Shown here piece after piece: positions 36,974 to 46,584 of a stretch of 64,000 nucleotides of DNA. This stretch comes from Geomicrobium sp. JCM 19039 (GTDB lineage: Bacteria > Bacillota > Bacilli > Bacillales > Marinococcaceae): the NCBI RefSeq assembly GCF_000698145.1, contig NZ_BAXB01000010.1, forward strand, positions 62,001 through 126,000, given 5' to 3'. The notes under the pieces were generated by a model. The model was not told the origin of the DNA, did no database searches, and saw only the letters and a list, made by a program, of their open reading frames with translations. A program made the translations under genes and the position numbers. Position 1 is the stretch's first letter; each line of letters begins with the position of its first letter.

Positions 36974-37002
36974 AACCGTAGAGCTTATCGGGCTCTACGG
37001 TT
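36974..37002 (+). terminator. Hairpin after metQ
   Basis: AACCGTAGAGC and GCTCTACGGTT form an 11-bp perfect stem with a 7-nt loop. There is no T run after it, so it may stabilise the metNIQ mRNA rather than stop transcription. Confidence 0.5.
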
Positions 37003-37060
37003 AATGACAACCAGAAGCGGGTATAGAAGAACAAACCTTGTTGGAATGGTGGAGATGGAG

Positions 37061-37648
37061 ATGCGGTTACACGTAGGGATTGCTGGAATTGGATGTAGCT
37101 TACTGCTCGTGGCTTGCGCGCCAGTCGCTGATGATGAAGACTTAGAACCAGATGTAGATCTAGAAAATCCAGAAATGTATGATTCTGTTGCTGATGCAAA
37201 CAACCATATTCAGAACATACTGGAAATGAATGTGTCATTCCCGGAATCTGATCAGCTAGACGTTGCCTACATTTCTTCTGCTGAAGGAAGAGGGGTTGTC
37301 GAAGCAGGCTATTCAGAGACGGTAGATGGAGAGTCGTATAGTGATGAAGAAATTGAAGAGTTAGAAGAGACGAGTGGTGTTCAGTATATATACGGTGTGT
37401 ATGATACGACACCAGATATACGCGTAGAAGTCGGTCCTGAAATTGCTGATGAAGGTAACGATGTTTCTGAAGAGGAGATTGCCGGAACAACCGTGTTCAT
37501 TGAAGAAAATGAACAAGAAGGTGGAGATCCGTATGTCGTTCATTCATTTGAAGTCGGTGACTACGATTATGTATTGCACTACGTGTTGACAGACTCATTA
37601 ACAGAAGATAATGCAGTAGACTTTACAGCGTCTTTTATTGAGTCATAG
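37061..37648 (+). CDS. Acidic lipoprotein of unknown function
   Basis: 195 aa. A signal peptide ends at lipobox LVAC (Cys about 18); the mature protein is strongly acidic (DDEDLEPDVDLENPEM) and has no domain I recognise. Start ATG 37061 follows GGTGGAG; ATG 37046 and 37055 in the same frame are alternatives. It may be read through from metNIQ. A GC-rich hairpin follows. Confidence 0.6.
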   Translation: MRLHVGIAGIGCSLLLVACAPVADDEDLEPDVDLENPEMYDSVADANNHIQNILEMNVSFPESDQLDVAYISSAEGRGVVEAGYSETVDGESYSDEEIEELEETSGVQYIYGVYDTTPDIRVEVGPEIADEGNDVSEEEIAGTTVFIEENEQEGGDPYVVHSFEVGDYDYVLHYVLTDSLTEDNAVDFTASFIES

Positions 37649-37656
37649 AATGAACA

Positions 37657-37682
37657 GAATGGCGCCTGAGCGGGCGCCATTC
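37657..37682 (+). terminator. Hairpin after the lipoprotein gene
   Basis: GAATGGCGCC-TGAGCG-GGCGCCATTC, a 10-bp perfect stem, ten bases after the stop. It lacks a T run. Confidence 0.55.
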
Positions 37683-38205
37683 GCTCGTTTGTGGAGCAAG
37701 AAATCACATCGGGCTATAGACGTTGCATGTGTGATCAAGAAAGTGAAGAAAGCTTTGGAAATAGACGGCTTTTTTCTTAAAGCGCTAGATCTACTTCCAT
37801 AAATGGTTGTTTGGAACGAGATGTTCATCGATTGGAATTAAAGCGATGCGAAAGTGGCCACGTATGAGTGAATCTGTTTCCGATAGATGGTTTTTGGAAG
37901 TAGATATTCCGCGGAATCCATCATCAATAAGAAGACTCACATTAATGATGTTGACGGTATATTAAACCCATATCGATAAAGAATACAAATAACTGAGTAT
38001 AGCCCCAATCTTTCTTAACTTACGTTTCAGAAGTCATGTTGTAGGAATTCATAGATCGTCAATTCATTCCGTGTCCTATGCAAGACGGTGGAAACGAAAC
38101 ATCAACACTCTATATTTACAGTCGTCTGTATCCATCGACGGGCTCTTCTTCAAAGGCGACGGTCCGATATGTTAGGATGACGTTAAGAATGGAAAGGAGA
38201 ATCTC
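37683..38205. other. Intergenic region with a long-range inverted repeat
   Basis: About 520 bases with no credible gene. ATCTACTTCCA at 37789 and TGGAAGTAGAT at 37895 are an 11-bp inverted repeat 95 bases apart; CCATAAATGGTTGT after the left arm also occurs at 33710. Confidence 0.4.
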
Positions 38206-39675
38206 ATGGTGGAGACTCGAGTAGCTGGGGGTTGGAACTTCGACAATACGTACACATCGTTACCAGGTGTGTTCTATGAACAATTACGTACACGCCAAGT
38301 GAGCCAACCAGAAATTCAGCTGTTTAATCGAACGTTAGCAAAAGAGCTCGGGCTAGATGTTGATGAACTTGATAGTGACGAAGGCGCCCGTCTTTTATCA
38401 GGGAGTGAGCAGCCAAGCGGTGCTGCACTCATTGCACAAGCGTATGCTGGGCATCAATTTGGGAATTTCACAATGCTTGGTGATGGCCGGGCGATGCTGA
38501 TTGGGGAGCAGATGACTCCAGACGGTAGACGCTTCGATGTGCAATTAAAAGGATCTGGACGAACTTCATATTCACGAGGGGGAGACGGCCTTGCAGCAAC
38601 GGGTCCGATGCTTCGTGAATACATGATGAGTGAGGCGATGCACGGACTCGGCATACCGACAACGAGAAGTTTGGCTGTCGTCACAACGGGTGAACCTGTG
38701 TACCGGGAAACCGAGCTGCAAGGAGCCGTACTTACGCGGATCGCAGCGAGCCATTTGCGTGTCGGCACGTTTGAATATGCGCGCGGGTTAAAAGATCACG
38801 AGCTTCTTCAACAGCTTGCTGATTATGCAATTGAACGACATGTTCCTGAAGCGAAAGACCAGAAAAACAAATACTTGTATCTTTTAGATCACGTCGTTCA
38901 AAGCCAAGCGGCACTGATCGCGAATTGGCAACAGGTTGGTTTTATTCATGGGGTCATGAATACAGACAACATGACGATCAGCGGGGAAACGATTGATTAT
39001 GGTCCTTGTGCTTTTATGGATGTGTATGATCCTGAAACGTCATTTAGTTCCATTGATACGGGGGGAAGATACCGGTATAGCAATCAACCGTACATTGCGA
39101 ATTGGAATTTAGCGCGATTTGCGGAGACGCTCGTGCCACTCCTCCATGATGATGAAACCGAAGCTGTTGAGCTAGCGACAGATGCCATCCATGAGTTCCA
39201 ACAAGCGTATCATGCCCACATGCTCAAAGGGATGAGAGGGAAGATCGGTCTTCGTGATGAGGAACCAGAAGACGGACAAATCATCGGTCACCTGCTTGAA
39301 ATGATGCAAAAACGATCAACAGATTTCACGAACACATTTCGTAATCTAACGCTTGGAAAACTTGAAGAGACAGGGTTGTATGGGCTCAGTGAGTTTGATG
39401 ATTGGCACCAGTCGTGGCAGGAGAGGCTCGCTCGTCAAGGAGATTCAAAAGACCAAGTACAGGAGAGAATGAAAACACACAATCCGGCGATCATTCCAAG
39501 AAATCATCGAGTTGAGGAAGCGATTGAAGCTGCGGTTACACACAATGATTTCTCCGTTGCAGAAAAGCTTGTTTCCCAGCTACGAACACCGTTTGCTTAC
39601 ACGACAGAACAACATGAGTATAGTGCACCTCCAGCGGATACAAAAGCGCCGTATCAAACGTATTGCGGCACTTAA
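38206..39675 (+). CDS. selO: Protein adenylyltransferase SelO (YdiU)
   Basis: 489 aa pseudokinase-fold enzyme that AMPylates protein hydroxyl groups, linked to redox stress in other species. Diagnostic segments are QAYAGHQFGNFTMLGDGRA, LKGSGRTSYSRGGDG, HGVMNTDNM and IDYGPCAFMD, in the usual order. The C-terminus YQTYCGT keeps the near-terminal Cys that is redox-active (selenocysteine in some animals). ATG follows AAAGGAGA. It is intact, with its own terminator. Confidence 0.93.
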   Translation: MVETRVAGGWNFDNTYTSLPGVFYEQLRTRQVSQPEIQLFNRTLAKELGLDVDELDSDEGARLLSGSEQPSGAALIAQAYAGHQFGNFTMLGDGRAMLIGEQMTPDGRRFDVQLKGSGRTSYSRGGDGLAATGPMLREYMMSEAMHGLGIPTTRSLAVVTTGEPVYRETELQGAVLTRIAASHLRVGTFEYARGLKDHELLQQLADYAIERHVPEAKDQKNKYLYLLDHVVQSQAALIANWQQVGFIHGVMNTDNMTISGETIDYGPCAFMDVYDPETSFSSIDTGGRYRYSNQPYIANWNLARFAETLVPLLHDDETEAVELATDAIHEFQQAYHAHMLKGMRGKIGLRDEEPEDGQIIGHLLEMMQKRSTDFTNTFRNLTLGKLEETGLYGLSEFDDWHQSWQERLARQGDSKDQVQERMKTHNPAIIPRNHRVEEAIEAAVTHNDFSVAEKLVSQLRTPFAYTTEQHEYSAPPADTKAPYQTYCGT

Positions 39676-39680
39676 GAAGT

Positions 39681-39737
39681 GACACGTGCCCCCTCGTCTA
39701 CAACGTCAACTAGTGACGGGGGGGGGGCACGTGTTTC
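39681..39737 (+). terminator. Terminator after selO with a ten-G run
   Basis: ACACGTGCCCCC and GGGGGGGGGGCACGTGT form a long stem around CGTC/GACG; the 3' arm ends in TTTCTTATT. The run of ten G at 39718-39727 is the longest homopolymer of its kind here and its length is uncertain. Confidence 0.7.
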
Positions 39738-39834
39738 TTATTCAATTAATTTCACATACCGTACATACACATAGCCAAACACGTGTTCTTATGTTATGCT
39801 ACCGTAGGAATCTTACGACCAGGAGCCGAGCACG

Positions 39835-41940
39835 ATGACAATTTATGAATACTTAAAACGTACGAACGAATATAGTGATGATCTTCAGAAAGTCATTGAG
39901 AGAACAAGTGACAAACTTATGATGGAGAGCACGTCTCATCAACGACCAGGAATGTTGCTCGGGAAAATCCAATCAGGTAAAACGAGGGCATTTATCGGTG
40001 TAATCGGTCGGAGCTTTGATCAAGGGATGGACGTTGCGATCATTTTTACAAAAGCGTCCAATGCGCTTGCCAAGCAGACGTATGAACGGATGTCTAAAGA
40101 GTACGCACATCTAATAGAAAGAGATCAGGTACGGGTGTTTGATATTATGCGCATGCCACCGAACCTTCGAAACTACGACCTTTCTAAAAAACTCATATTT
40201 ATCGTAAAGAAAGAAACGAAGAATATGGATCGCATCCAAGAGGCAATGTTCACTACTTATCCGAGTCTTTCAGAGCGGAATGTGTTGTTTGTAGACGACG
40301 AGGCAGATCTTGCCAGTGTCTCGTATGAGCGGGATGAGCGCAAAAATGTGACCGATGTGCGAGTCATCTCTCTAAAGATTGATCAATTGCGAAAGAAGTG
40401 CCTGGTGTCTGCATATCTCCAAGTGACCGCGACTCCGTATTCATTATATTTACAACCTGATGAACGAAAAATCCATGACCATAAAGTTTTTGCCCCGGTA
40501 CGACCCGCGTTCACTGAACTCGTCCCTACGTTCAAACAATACGTAGGCGGTGAAACATTTTTTGAAAGTGAACATGCTGATCGTTACTTCCAAGAGATTC
40601 AAGAAGCGGAACTTACGACACTGAAAAAACAAGACCTACGAAGGGTTAAAAAAGAAACATTGCTTACGAGTCGAAATGTGGCCGGACTTCGGCAAGCCTT
40701 TCTCCTTTTTTTAGTCGGGGCAACGATACGTAGAATTCAACAGAAAAACAAAGGCGAAAAGCCACAGAAATATGCGTTTATAATGCACACAGAACGAGGC
40801 AAGGCGGCGCATGTTTGGCAAGCAACCATTGTCCAACATATTGAGACGCAGCTGCACAAACTCATCGATGAGGAGCCGCGCAAGTGGCAAAAACTCGTCC
40901 AAACTTCATTTGAAAATGTGAAAGAAACGCTCATTGGCGACATTCCTAGTTTACAAACGGTGATCGCAGATGTACAAAAAGCTTTGCAAGACGAATATGT
41001 GCTCACCTCGGTTGTGAATTCGGAACAAGACGTGTCTTTATTACTTGACCACACCGGACAGCTTCGTCTTTCATCCCCAATGAACATCTTTATCGGCGGT
41101 CAAATCCTTGACCGGGGCGTCACAATTAATCAGCTGATTGGCTTTTATTATGGAAGAAATCCGAACCGTTACCAACAAGATACCGTTCTTCAACATTCTA
41201 GGCTTTACGGAGCGAGAGATCCTGAAGACGTAGCCGTGACAAGGTTTTATACGTCGAGAAACATTTACGAAATGATGAAACGAGTGCATGAATTTGATCA
41301 AGCACTGCGTGTGTCGATCGAATCAGGAGGAGACGACCAGCAAGTTATATTCATCCAAAAAGATGACGAAAACAAGATTATCCCATGTAGCCCGAATAAA
41401 TTGCTGCTGTCTGATTTAAATGTCATCAAGCCTCATAAGCGCTTTTTGCCTGTTGGGTTTCAGACAGGCTATAAAACCCATCTGAAAAAATCAATCGACT
41501 GGCTCGATCAACAGCTCGTGCAGGTACAGCAACCCGAGCGTCTTCCCATCGACATTGTCGAGAAGCTTATCGACGAAATTGGACACACGATTCATATGCA
41601 GCCAGGATTTTCCTGGGACCCAGATGAACAAAAGGCATTACTTCGGCACATGAGCACTGGTCACGTATGGGTAATTGTACGGAAAAACAGGAACATACGG
41701 CGTTTTGATTCAGAAGGAAATGTTGAAGATGCGCCAGACACTCCGAGTGGTCACAACAGTGAACTTGGTACAGCAAAGCGTTTGGCGCAAACAGAACCTG
41801 CCATTATACTATTGCGACAAAACGGAGAGAAGCAACATGGATGGATGGGCACACCATTTTGGTGGCCAATCATTGTCGCTCCGCTAAACTGTCAAACAGC
41901 CGTATTTGCCAAAAAAACGAAAGAAAGCGAGAGACCTTAA
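39835..41940 (+). CDS. Stand-alone Z1-domain superfamily 2 P-loop protein
   Basis: 701 aa. Walker A MLLGKIQSGKTRAF (about residue 41), Walker B with NVLFVDDEADLASV, motif III-like LQVTATPYSLYL, and the motif V/VI region IFIGGQILDRGVTINQLIGF then GRNPNRYQQDTVLQHSRLYG match the Z1 superfamily, which is known from MORC-like, endonuclease-linked conflict systems. Here no endonuclease or methylase gene is adjacent. The C-terminal 200 residues are unassigned. The gene is uninterrupted. Probably an ATP-dependent nucleic-acid translocase; a defence role is inference. ATG follows AGGAGC. Confidence 0.75.
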   Translation: MTIYEYLKRTNEYSDDLQKVIERTSDKLMMESTSHQRPGMLLGKIQSGKTRAFIGVIGRSFDQGMDVAIIFTKASNALAKQTYERMSKEYAHLIERDQVRVFDIMRMPPNLRNYDLSKKLIFIVKKETKNMDRIQEAMFTTYPSLSERNVLFVDDEADLASVSYERDERKNVTDVRVISLKIDQLRKKCLVSAYLQVTATPYSLYLQPDERKIHDHKVFAPVRPAFTELVPTFKQYVGGETFFESEHADRYFQEIQEAELTTLKKQDLRRVKKETLLTSRNVAGLRQAFLLFLVGATIRRIQQKNKGEKPQKYAFIMHTERGKAAHVWQATIVQHIETQLHKLIDEEPRKWQKLVQTSFENVKETLIGDIPSLQTVIADVQKALQDEYVLTSVVNSEQDVSLLLDHTGQLRLSSPMNIFIGGQILDRGVTINQLIGFYYGRNPNRYQQDTVLQHSRLYGARDPEDVAVTRFYTSRNIYEMMKRVHEFDQALRVSIESGGDDQQVIFIQKDDENKIIPCSPNKLLLSDLNVIKPHKRFLPVGFQTGYKTHLKKSIDWLDQQLVQVQQPERLPIDIVEKLIDEIGHTIHMQPGFSWDPDEQKALLRHMSTGHVWVIVRKNRNIRRFDSEGNVEDAPDTPSGHNSELGTAKRLAQTEPAIILLRQNGEKQHGWMGTPFWWPIIVAPLNCQTAVFAKKTKESERP

Positions 41941-41953
41941 AGGTTCTCTCGCT
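41926..41953. terminator. Bidirectional hairpin between convergent genes
   Basis: AGCGAGAGACC-TTAAA-GGTTCTCTCGCT overlaps the stop of the Z1 gene and precedes the stop of the lipoprotein gene on the other strand. Confidence 0.65.
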
Positions 41954-41954
41954 C

Positions 41955-42947
41955 TTACTCTTCCAACAGCCGGTAGTCGATAATTTCTTTGTTTCCTTCA
42001 TCGACCAACCGTAATCGTTCAGCCCCGAAATCCAGAGCGGTGAGCTGTAATGCTTTGAAAAATGCATTCTCATCTTCGTCATTCCAGCTTTCAGGATCCG
42101 TCACTGCGTAATGGACTTGAGCGGTGCCTTCGTCGTCCGTCCAAGCGTCATGGATTGTAACGAGGTTTGAAATGCCTGGCTGGAAATGTTCCTCGTGAGC
42201 CGTGACGGTTTGCATCGCTTCGAGTGTCTCACCGAAGTCTTGATTCTCATCAATGTCTTCAATATCGGCAATGCGTGCAAATGTTGAATTACCGTCTTGT
42301 TCGTAGACGTAATATCCTCGATTCGGAGTGACTTCAACGTCTTCTGCTTCCATTTCTGCAAGTTCCCCAAACATCGCCCCAGGTTCTCCGTCCTCAAAAA
42401 AGAACAACGTCTCGATGCCATACATATCCGCTGTATAGTGCAACTTATCTAAAAAGATGGCACTTTCGGTAGAAGCCATACTCATGGGACCATCAAACGA
42501 GAAGTATAACAAAGCATTTCCTTCATCCATACTCGTTTCATCAATTGCCGAAAAAATGTCATTTTGGGTCGTGTCACTTTGTTGTAATGACAGTAAAAAT
42601 TGATCCGCTCGAGCAATTTCTTCCTCTGTACGCTCAATGTCTACCATCATAACTTCATTAGAAACATTATCTAGAAAATTTACATCTGTGTGAAGAAGAA
42701 AAGGAGCATCAACGAACATTTCATCGTGAATCGGTCCGTCTTCTTGTTCGGATTCTGAATGATCAGCATCTTCTATTTTAATTTCTTCCATTTCAGTATC
42801 TTCATTTTCCAGATCTTCTTGTTGTTCTGGTTCAGGCTCAATATCAACGGCTTCTTCATTCTGGATTGGTTCGTTCGTTTCGTCAGAACAAGCAGTCATC
42901 ATGAGAAATGGTACGATTGGAACGACAAACGTCAGCCTCTTTCTCAT
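41955..42947 (-). CDS. Large acidic lipoprotein of unknown function
   Basis: 330 aa. Signal peptide with lipobox MTAC (Cys about 20), then about 60 residues made almost only of Asp, Glu, Gln and Ser, then a folded part with no recognised domain. Two similar segments, DQFLLSLQQS and the C-terminal ENAFFKALQLTALDFGAERL, each begin a region about derived states of a binding fold, but I cannot assign it. ATG 42947 follows AAGGAGG; longer readings are not supported by a ribosome site. Confidence 0.65.
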   Translation of the reverse strand: MRKRLTFVVPIVPFLMMTACSDETNEPIQNEEAVDIEPEPEQQEDLENEDTEMEEIKIEDADHSESEQEDGPIHDEMFVDAPFLLHTDVNFLDNVSNEVMMVDIERTEEEIARADQFLLSLQQSDTTQNDIFSAIDETSMDEGNALLYFSFDGPMSMASTESAIFLDKLHYTADMYGIETLFFFEDGEPGAMFGELAEMEAEDVEVTPNRGYYVYEQDGNSTFARIADIEDIDENQDFGETLEAMQTVTAHEEHFQPGISNLVTIHDAWTDDEGTAQVHYAVTDPESWNDEDENAFFKALQLTALDFGAERLRLVDEGNKEIIDYRLLEE

Positions 42948-43074
42948 CCAATGAACGCCTCCTTCAGAAGCTTCTTTTGGTAGATATTCCCTAACATGTA
43001 GGGGGTGAAACGTGGACACCTCTTGTTCTTGGTGATATGTTTTATTTACTTAAAGGGTAGGTGAGGAGATCAAA

Positions 43075-43899
43075 ATGAAAAGAAGTCGAATACAAACAGC
43101 ACGGGGGACGTTTGAAGTGTATACAGAGGGAAAGGGGCAGCCGGTCGCGGTTACTCACCTCTATCAATCGTTTCGAGGGAATGGGGATTTCTTTGTCCAA
43201 AAATTATGTGAACATTATCGAGTTATTCTCATCAACCTGCGTGGGTGTCACGAATCACCGTCGATTAACGATCGGGAAGAGTATAGCATGGAGACGGCCA
43301 TTCAAGATCTTGAAGCGATTCGAACTGCATTTGGATATTCAGCTTGGGCTTTTGCGGGCACGTCTGCTGGTGGCATGCTTGCGCTCCAATATGCAGTGGA
43401 AAAACCATCCAGCCTCACAAAGATTATCGCCGGGGGTCTAACGCCGTCGTTTGCTTATTTAGATGATGAAGATAGCATTTATAGCACACGTAACCCTCAT
43501 GCGAGTACGATTAAGGAAATTATGGAGAAGTTAAAAACCGCAACGGATATAGAAGAGAGGCAAGCCCTTCACAAAACGAGGACAGAGTTTTCTCTTTATA
43601 ATAAAGAAACGTACCATACGATGATGGCACGTCCGAAAGATGGTGGAATTCACCATGAGAGGCTTCAATATTTTATTGAAACCGTAAAGAAGTTTGATGT
43701 TCGTCCAGCGCTTCCAACGGTTAAAGTGCCAGCGTATTTATTTTCAGGTCGCTATGATACGCAATGCCCACACCGTCATACGAAAGAAGCTTCACATCTG
43801 CTTGCGAACGCTCAGTTGACTACCTTTGAAAATAGTGGTCACTTTCCATTCATTGAAGAAGAACGGGGTTTCCATAAGTTTCTCGAGCAAACGATCTAA
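43075..43899 (+). CDS. Alpha/beta hydrolase
   Basis: 274 aa. The nucleophile elbow is GTSAGGM (Ser about residue 97), the acid is in SGRYDTQCPHRHT and the base His in NSGHFPFIEEE, the order and spacing of proline-iminopeptidase-like hydrolases. NLRGCHES matches the oxyanion-side loop. The substrate is not known. ATG follows AGGTGAGGAG. It is divergent from the lipoprotein gene and ends overlapping the PepSY gene on the other strand by 4 bases. It is intact. Confidence 0.85.
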   Translation: MKRSRIQTARGTFEVYTEGKGQPVAVTHLYQSFRGNGDFFVQKLCEHYRVILINLRGCHESPSINDREEYSMETAIQDLEAIRTAFGYSAWAFAGTSAGGMLALQYAVEKPSSLTKIIAGGLTPSFAYLDDEDSIYSTRNPHASTIKEIMEKLKTATDIEERQALHKTRTEFSLYNKETYHTMMARPKDGGIHHERLQYFIETVKKFDVRPALPTVKVPAYLFSGRYDTQCPHRHTKEASHLLANAQLTTFENSGHFPFIEEERGFHKFLEQTI

Positions 43900-44426
43900 T
43901 CAAAGCTCATAATCACAATCTCACCGGTGTAGGCATCAATTTCCATGTCTACTTCCCCTTGGCTCGTTTCTAATTCGATTTCATAATACACACGTCCATC
44001 TTCTCGTTCGAGCTCAAGGTCATCAACATACCCGTCTTCCACTTCAGCTAGAGCAATTTCTTCAGCTCGTTCAGGGCTAATTAATACATCTTCATTCTTT
44101 TCGGTTTCCTGATCATTAGGGGATTCCAGCTCGATCGCTTCGGATTGCTCTAAGTGAAGCATATCACCGCTCGTGGCATCAATAACCGCATCGTAAGTGC
44201 CATGACGGTTCTCAATCTCAACTTCATAACGCGGGTCATTGTTTTCGTGAGTGAGTTCAATTGTTTGTACAGTGCCAGGATACATTGATTCGATTGCTCT
44301 TGTAACTTCTTGCTCTTCAATTATTGTGTTGTTTGCGTTTGCGGTGAAAAGTGAAATCAAGGTTGCACTTCCAGCAATGACTGCCAAACAACTTGTAATG
44401 ATTAATAGTTTCTTCACGCCGCTCAT
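43896..44426 (-). CDS. PepSY-domain membrane-anchored protein
   Basis: 176 aa. An N-terminal membrane anchor or signal (residues 4-30) is followed by two PepSY repeats, each ending in DATSGDMLHLE or DAYTGEIVIM. PepSY domains are thought to inhibit proteases or bind partner proteins outside the cell. The start overlaps the kinase stop (ATGA), making it the third gene of a regulator-kinase-PepSY operon. It is intact. Confidence 0.85.
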   Translation of the reverse strand: MSGVKKLLIITSCLAVIAGSATLISLFTANANNTIIEEQEVTRAIESMYPGTVQTIELTHENNDPRYEVEIENRHGTYDAVIDATSGDMLHLEQSEAIELESPNDQETEKNEDVLISPERAEEIALAEVEDGYVDDLELEREDGRVYYEIELETSQGEVDMEIDAYTGEIVIMSFD

Positions 44427-45781
44427 CCTTTCATTGGGAGAGTAACTGTAAATGTCGTCTGTTCACGGGGGACGCTATCCACTCCAATCGTACCATTATG
44501 CAATGAGACGAGTTTTGAAGCAATCGCCAAACCGAGCCCGCTTCCGCCGCCTGCTCGTGAGCGTGACTTTTCAATCCGATAAAAACGATCAAAGATTTTC
44601 GTTTGTTCAGATGGGGTAATGCCGTTACCGTAATCCGTTACAGTGAGTTCGACGTTTGTCCCCGCCTTGACCACTTGAACATCAACGTGATCTTCACTAT
44701 ATTTAAAAGCATTATCTAAAAGAATATAAGTGAGTTGTTGCAGCATTTGTTCGTCGGCATTCGCAATCAGTAACTCGTCGCTAGACGAAAAGCGAACATC
44801 ACGTTCTGTAGCTACTTCCATCGCCAGAACCGAGTGTTGCACAACCGTTACTACGTTAATGTCCGCTTTATTCACCGTGAGATGCTCTTCATCTTTTACG
44901 AGTAACAATAACTGTTCAGCCAATTGTTTCATTCTTGTACTTTCTGAAGTAATCGCTTCAATCGCCTCATCGAGCATATCTGGTTTTGTTTTCCCCCAAC
45001 GTTTTAGCATAGAGGCATAACCATCAATAATCGTTAGCGGAGTGCGGAGTTCATGAGAAGCATCTGAGACGAATTGATCTTGCTTCTCAAATTGCACACG
45101 CAAACGTTCGATCATTGCATTAAACCCGTCAATCAATTGTTGGAGTTCATCGCGTCTTCTGCGTTTTTCATCAATTGTTTGCAAACTTCCTTTTTCCTGA
45201 ATCGAGTTCATCCGATGAATTAATGAATGAATCGGGCGGAGAATAATAGCGCCAAGCAACCAACCGCCAAGGATGGCTGGAATTAGGGCAAGCAGTGAGG
45301 CGACAACTAAAATCAGCCCAAGTAACGCCATATTTTCTTCCATGCCGACGAGACGCTCTGAAATTTCAAGCGTCACGATCGTGCCATCTTCCCAAACAAT
45401 CGGTGTGTATACAAATGCGAAGCGCTCGTCTTCATCCGTCATTTGTGTATTTGCTTCGTGTTGGTTTGTGTAACGGGTTGGAAACTGGAGAAAGCGTTGC
45501 TCACGCGTGATGGTCGTTACGGTTTCATCGTTCTGATTAATAATTCGTACCATCCCATCATTTGGCACGTATGTTTCACTGAGTATTTGTTGGACGGGAA
45601 GATCATTCTCAATCGCCGAGCTTACAAGCTCAGCAATGGATTCGGATTGACCTTGAACGCGCTCCACTTCAGATTCAGCACTAATCGTCTCATATACGTG
45701 ATAAACGATCGTATTCGTCAAGGCGACAAAAAGCACAAGTGTAATCGCTGCTGCAACTTGTAACTTCGTTCTTAATTTCAT
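44423..45781 (-). CDS. HAMP-containing sensor histidine kinase
   Basis: 452 aa. TM1 (about 10-28), an extracytoplasmic sensor of about 125 residues, TM2 (about 153-178), HAMP, then HisKA with DASHELRTPLTIIDG (phospho-acceptor His near residue 244) and the ATPase domain with LLDNAFKYS, DYGNGI and GGSGLGLAIASK. It is closest in layout to CssS/ArlS/YkoH-type kinases of cell-envelope stress. It overlaps the regulator stop by 4 bases. It is intact. Confidence 0.9.
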   Translation of the reverse strand: MKLRTKLQVAAAITLVLFVALTNTIVYHVYETISAESEVERVQGQSESIAELVSSAIENDLPVQQILSETYVPNDGMVRIINQNDETVTTITREQRFLQFPTRYTNQHEANTQMTDEDERFAFVYTPIVWEDGTIVTLEISERLVGMEENMALLGLILVVASLLALIPAILGGWLLGAIILRPIHSLIHRMNSIQEKGSLQTIDEKRRRRDELQQLIDGFNAMIERLRVQFEKQDQFVSDASHELRTPLTIIDGYASMLKRWGKTKPDMLDEAIEAITSESTRMKQLAEQLLLLVKDEEHLTVNKADINVVTVVQHSVLAMEVATERDVRFSSSDELLIANADEQMLQQLTYILLDNAFKYSEDHVDVQVVKAGTNVELTVTDYGNGITPSEQTKIFDRFYRIEKSRSRAGGGSGLGLAIASKLVSLHNGTIGVDSVPREQTTFTVTLPMKG

Positions 45782-46463
45782 ACGGAAGCCTTTTTCAAGA
45801 CATAGCCGATGCCTCGAACCGTATGAATTAATGGTGAGTGATCGGCATCTATTTTTTTGCGTAAATACCGAATGTATACGTCCACAACATTCGTATCTCC
45901 ATAATAATCATACCCCCATACGGTTTGAATGAGTTGTTCCCTCTCTAATACTTGCCCTTGATTTGCGAGTAAGTATTGGAGCAGATCAAACTCTCTGCGG
46001 GTAAGTTCAATATGAGTGTCTTCGCGGTACACCTCACGGGTTCTTGGGTCGAGCCGAAGGCCCTCAAACTCAAGCACAGCGTTCTCCTTTTGTTCCTCAG
46101 AAGTTGGTTGGCTTCGTAATTGAACGCGAATGCGGGCGAGCAGTTCTTCCGTTTCAAATGGTTTCGAAAGATAATCGTTGGCACCAAGATCTAAGCCGCT
46201 CACTCGATCGGGTACTTCATTTCTAGCTGTGAGCATGATGATCGGCGTCGTCGAGTTAAGACGACGGTATCGACGTAATACTTCTAAGCCACTTAAACCC
46301 GGCAACATCACATCAAGTAAGATAAGATCCCATTTACCATTTATCGCCATGTCCAGCCAGATTCCCCGTCATATATAGCTTCTGCCTCGTAACCTTCGTG
46401 CATCAGTTCTAGTGTTAAGAGCCTTGCTAATCGTTTTTCATCTTCAATGACTAGAATGTTCAT
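45778..46463 (-). CDS. OmpR-family response regulator (frame break near 46370)
   Basis: About 228 aa. The N-terminus NILVIEDEKRLARLL starts at ATG 46463 after AGGAGG. One base is missing near 46370 (GGC-TGGACATGG), after which the receiver continues LILLDVMLPGLSG with the phospho-acceptor Asp, TARNEV and the Lys in LSKPFE. The C-terminal winged helix ends RYLRKKIDADH and GIGYVLK. It is partner of the adjacent kinase. Confidence 0.88.
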
Positions 46464-46500
46464 CTCGTTATCCTCCTACCACTGAGCGAAAGTTCAAAAT

Positions 46501-46534
46501 CACTCACACTTATCTTTTAAGATAAATGTGAGTG
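46501..46534 (-). terminator. Hairpin between small PepSY gene and response regulator
   Basis: CACTCACACTTATCTT and AAGATAAATGTGAGTG pair over 16 positions with one mismatch and a 2-nt loop. On the minus strand it is followed by ATTTTG. It could end most transcripts from the small PepSY gene. Confidence 0.55.
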
Positions 46535-46584
46535 AATGAGCTCTCCTTTGAAGTCATTATATCCGATTAGGCTCTAGACGAACA

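Noticed and set aside
42951-43019. Longer N-terminus of the lipoprotein gene to 43019
   Set aside because: The extension would bury the signal peptide; AAGGAGG and ATG 42947 give a normal lipoprotein.
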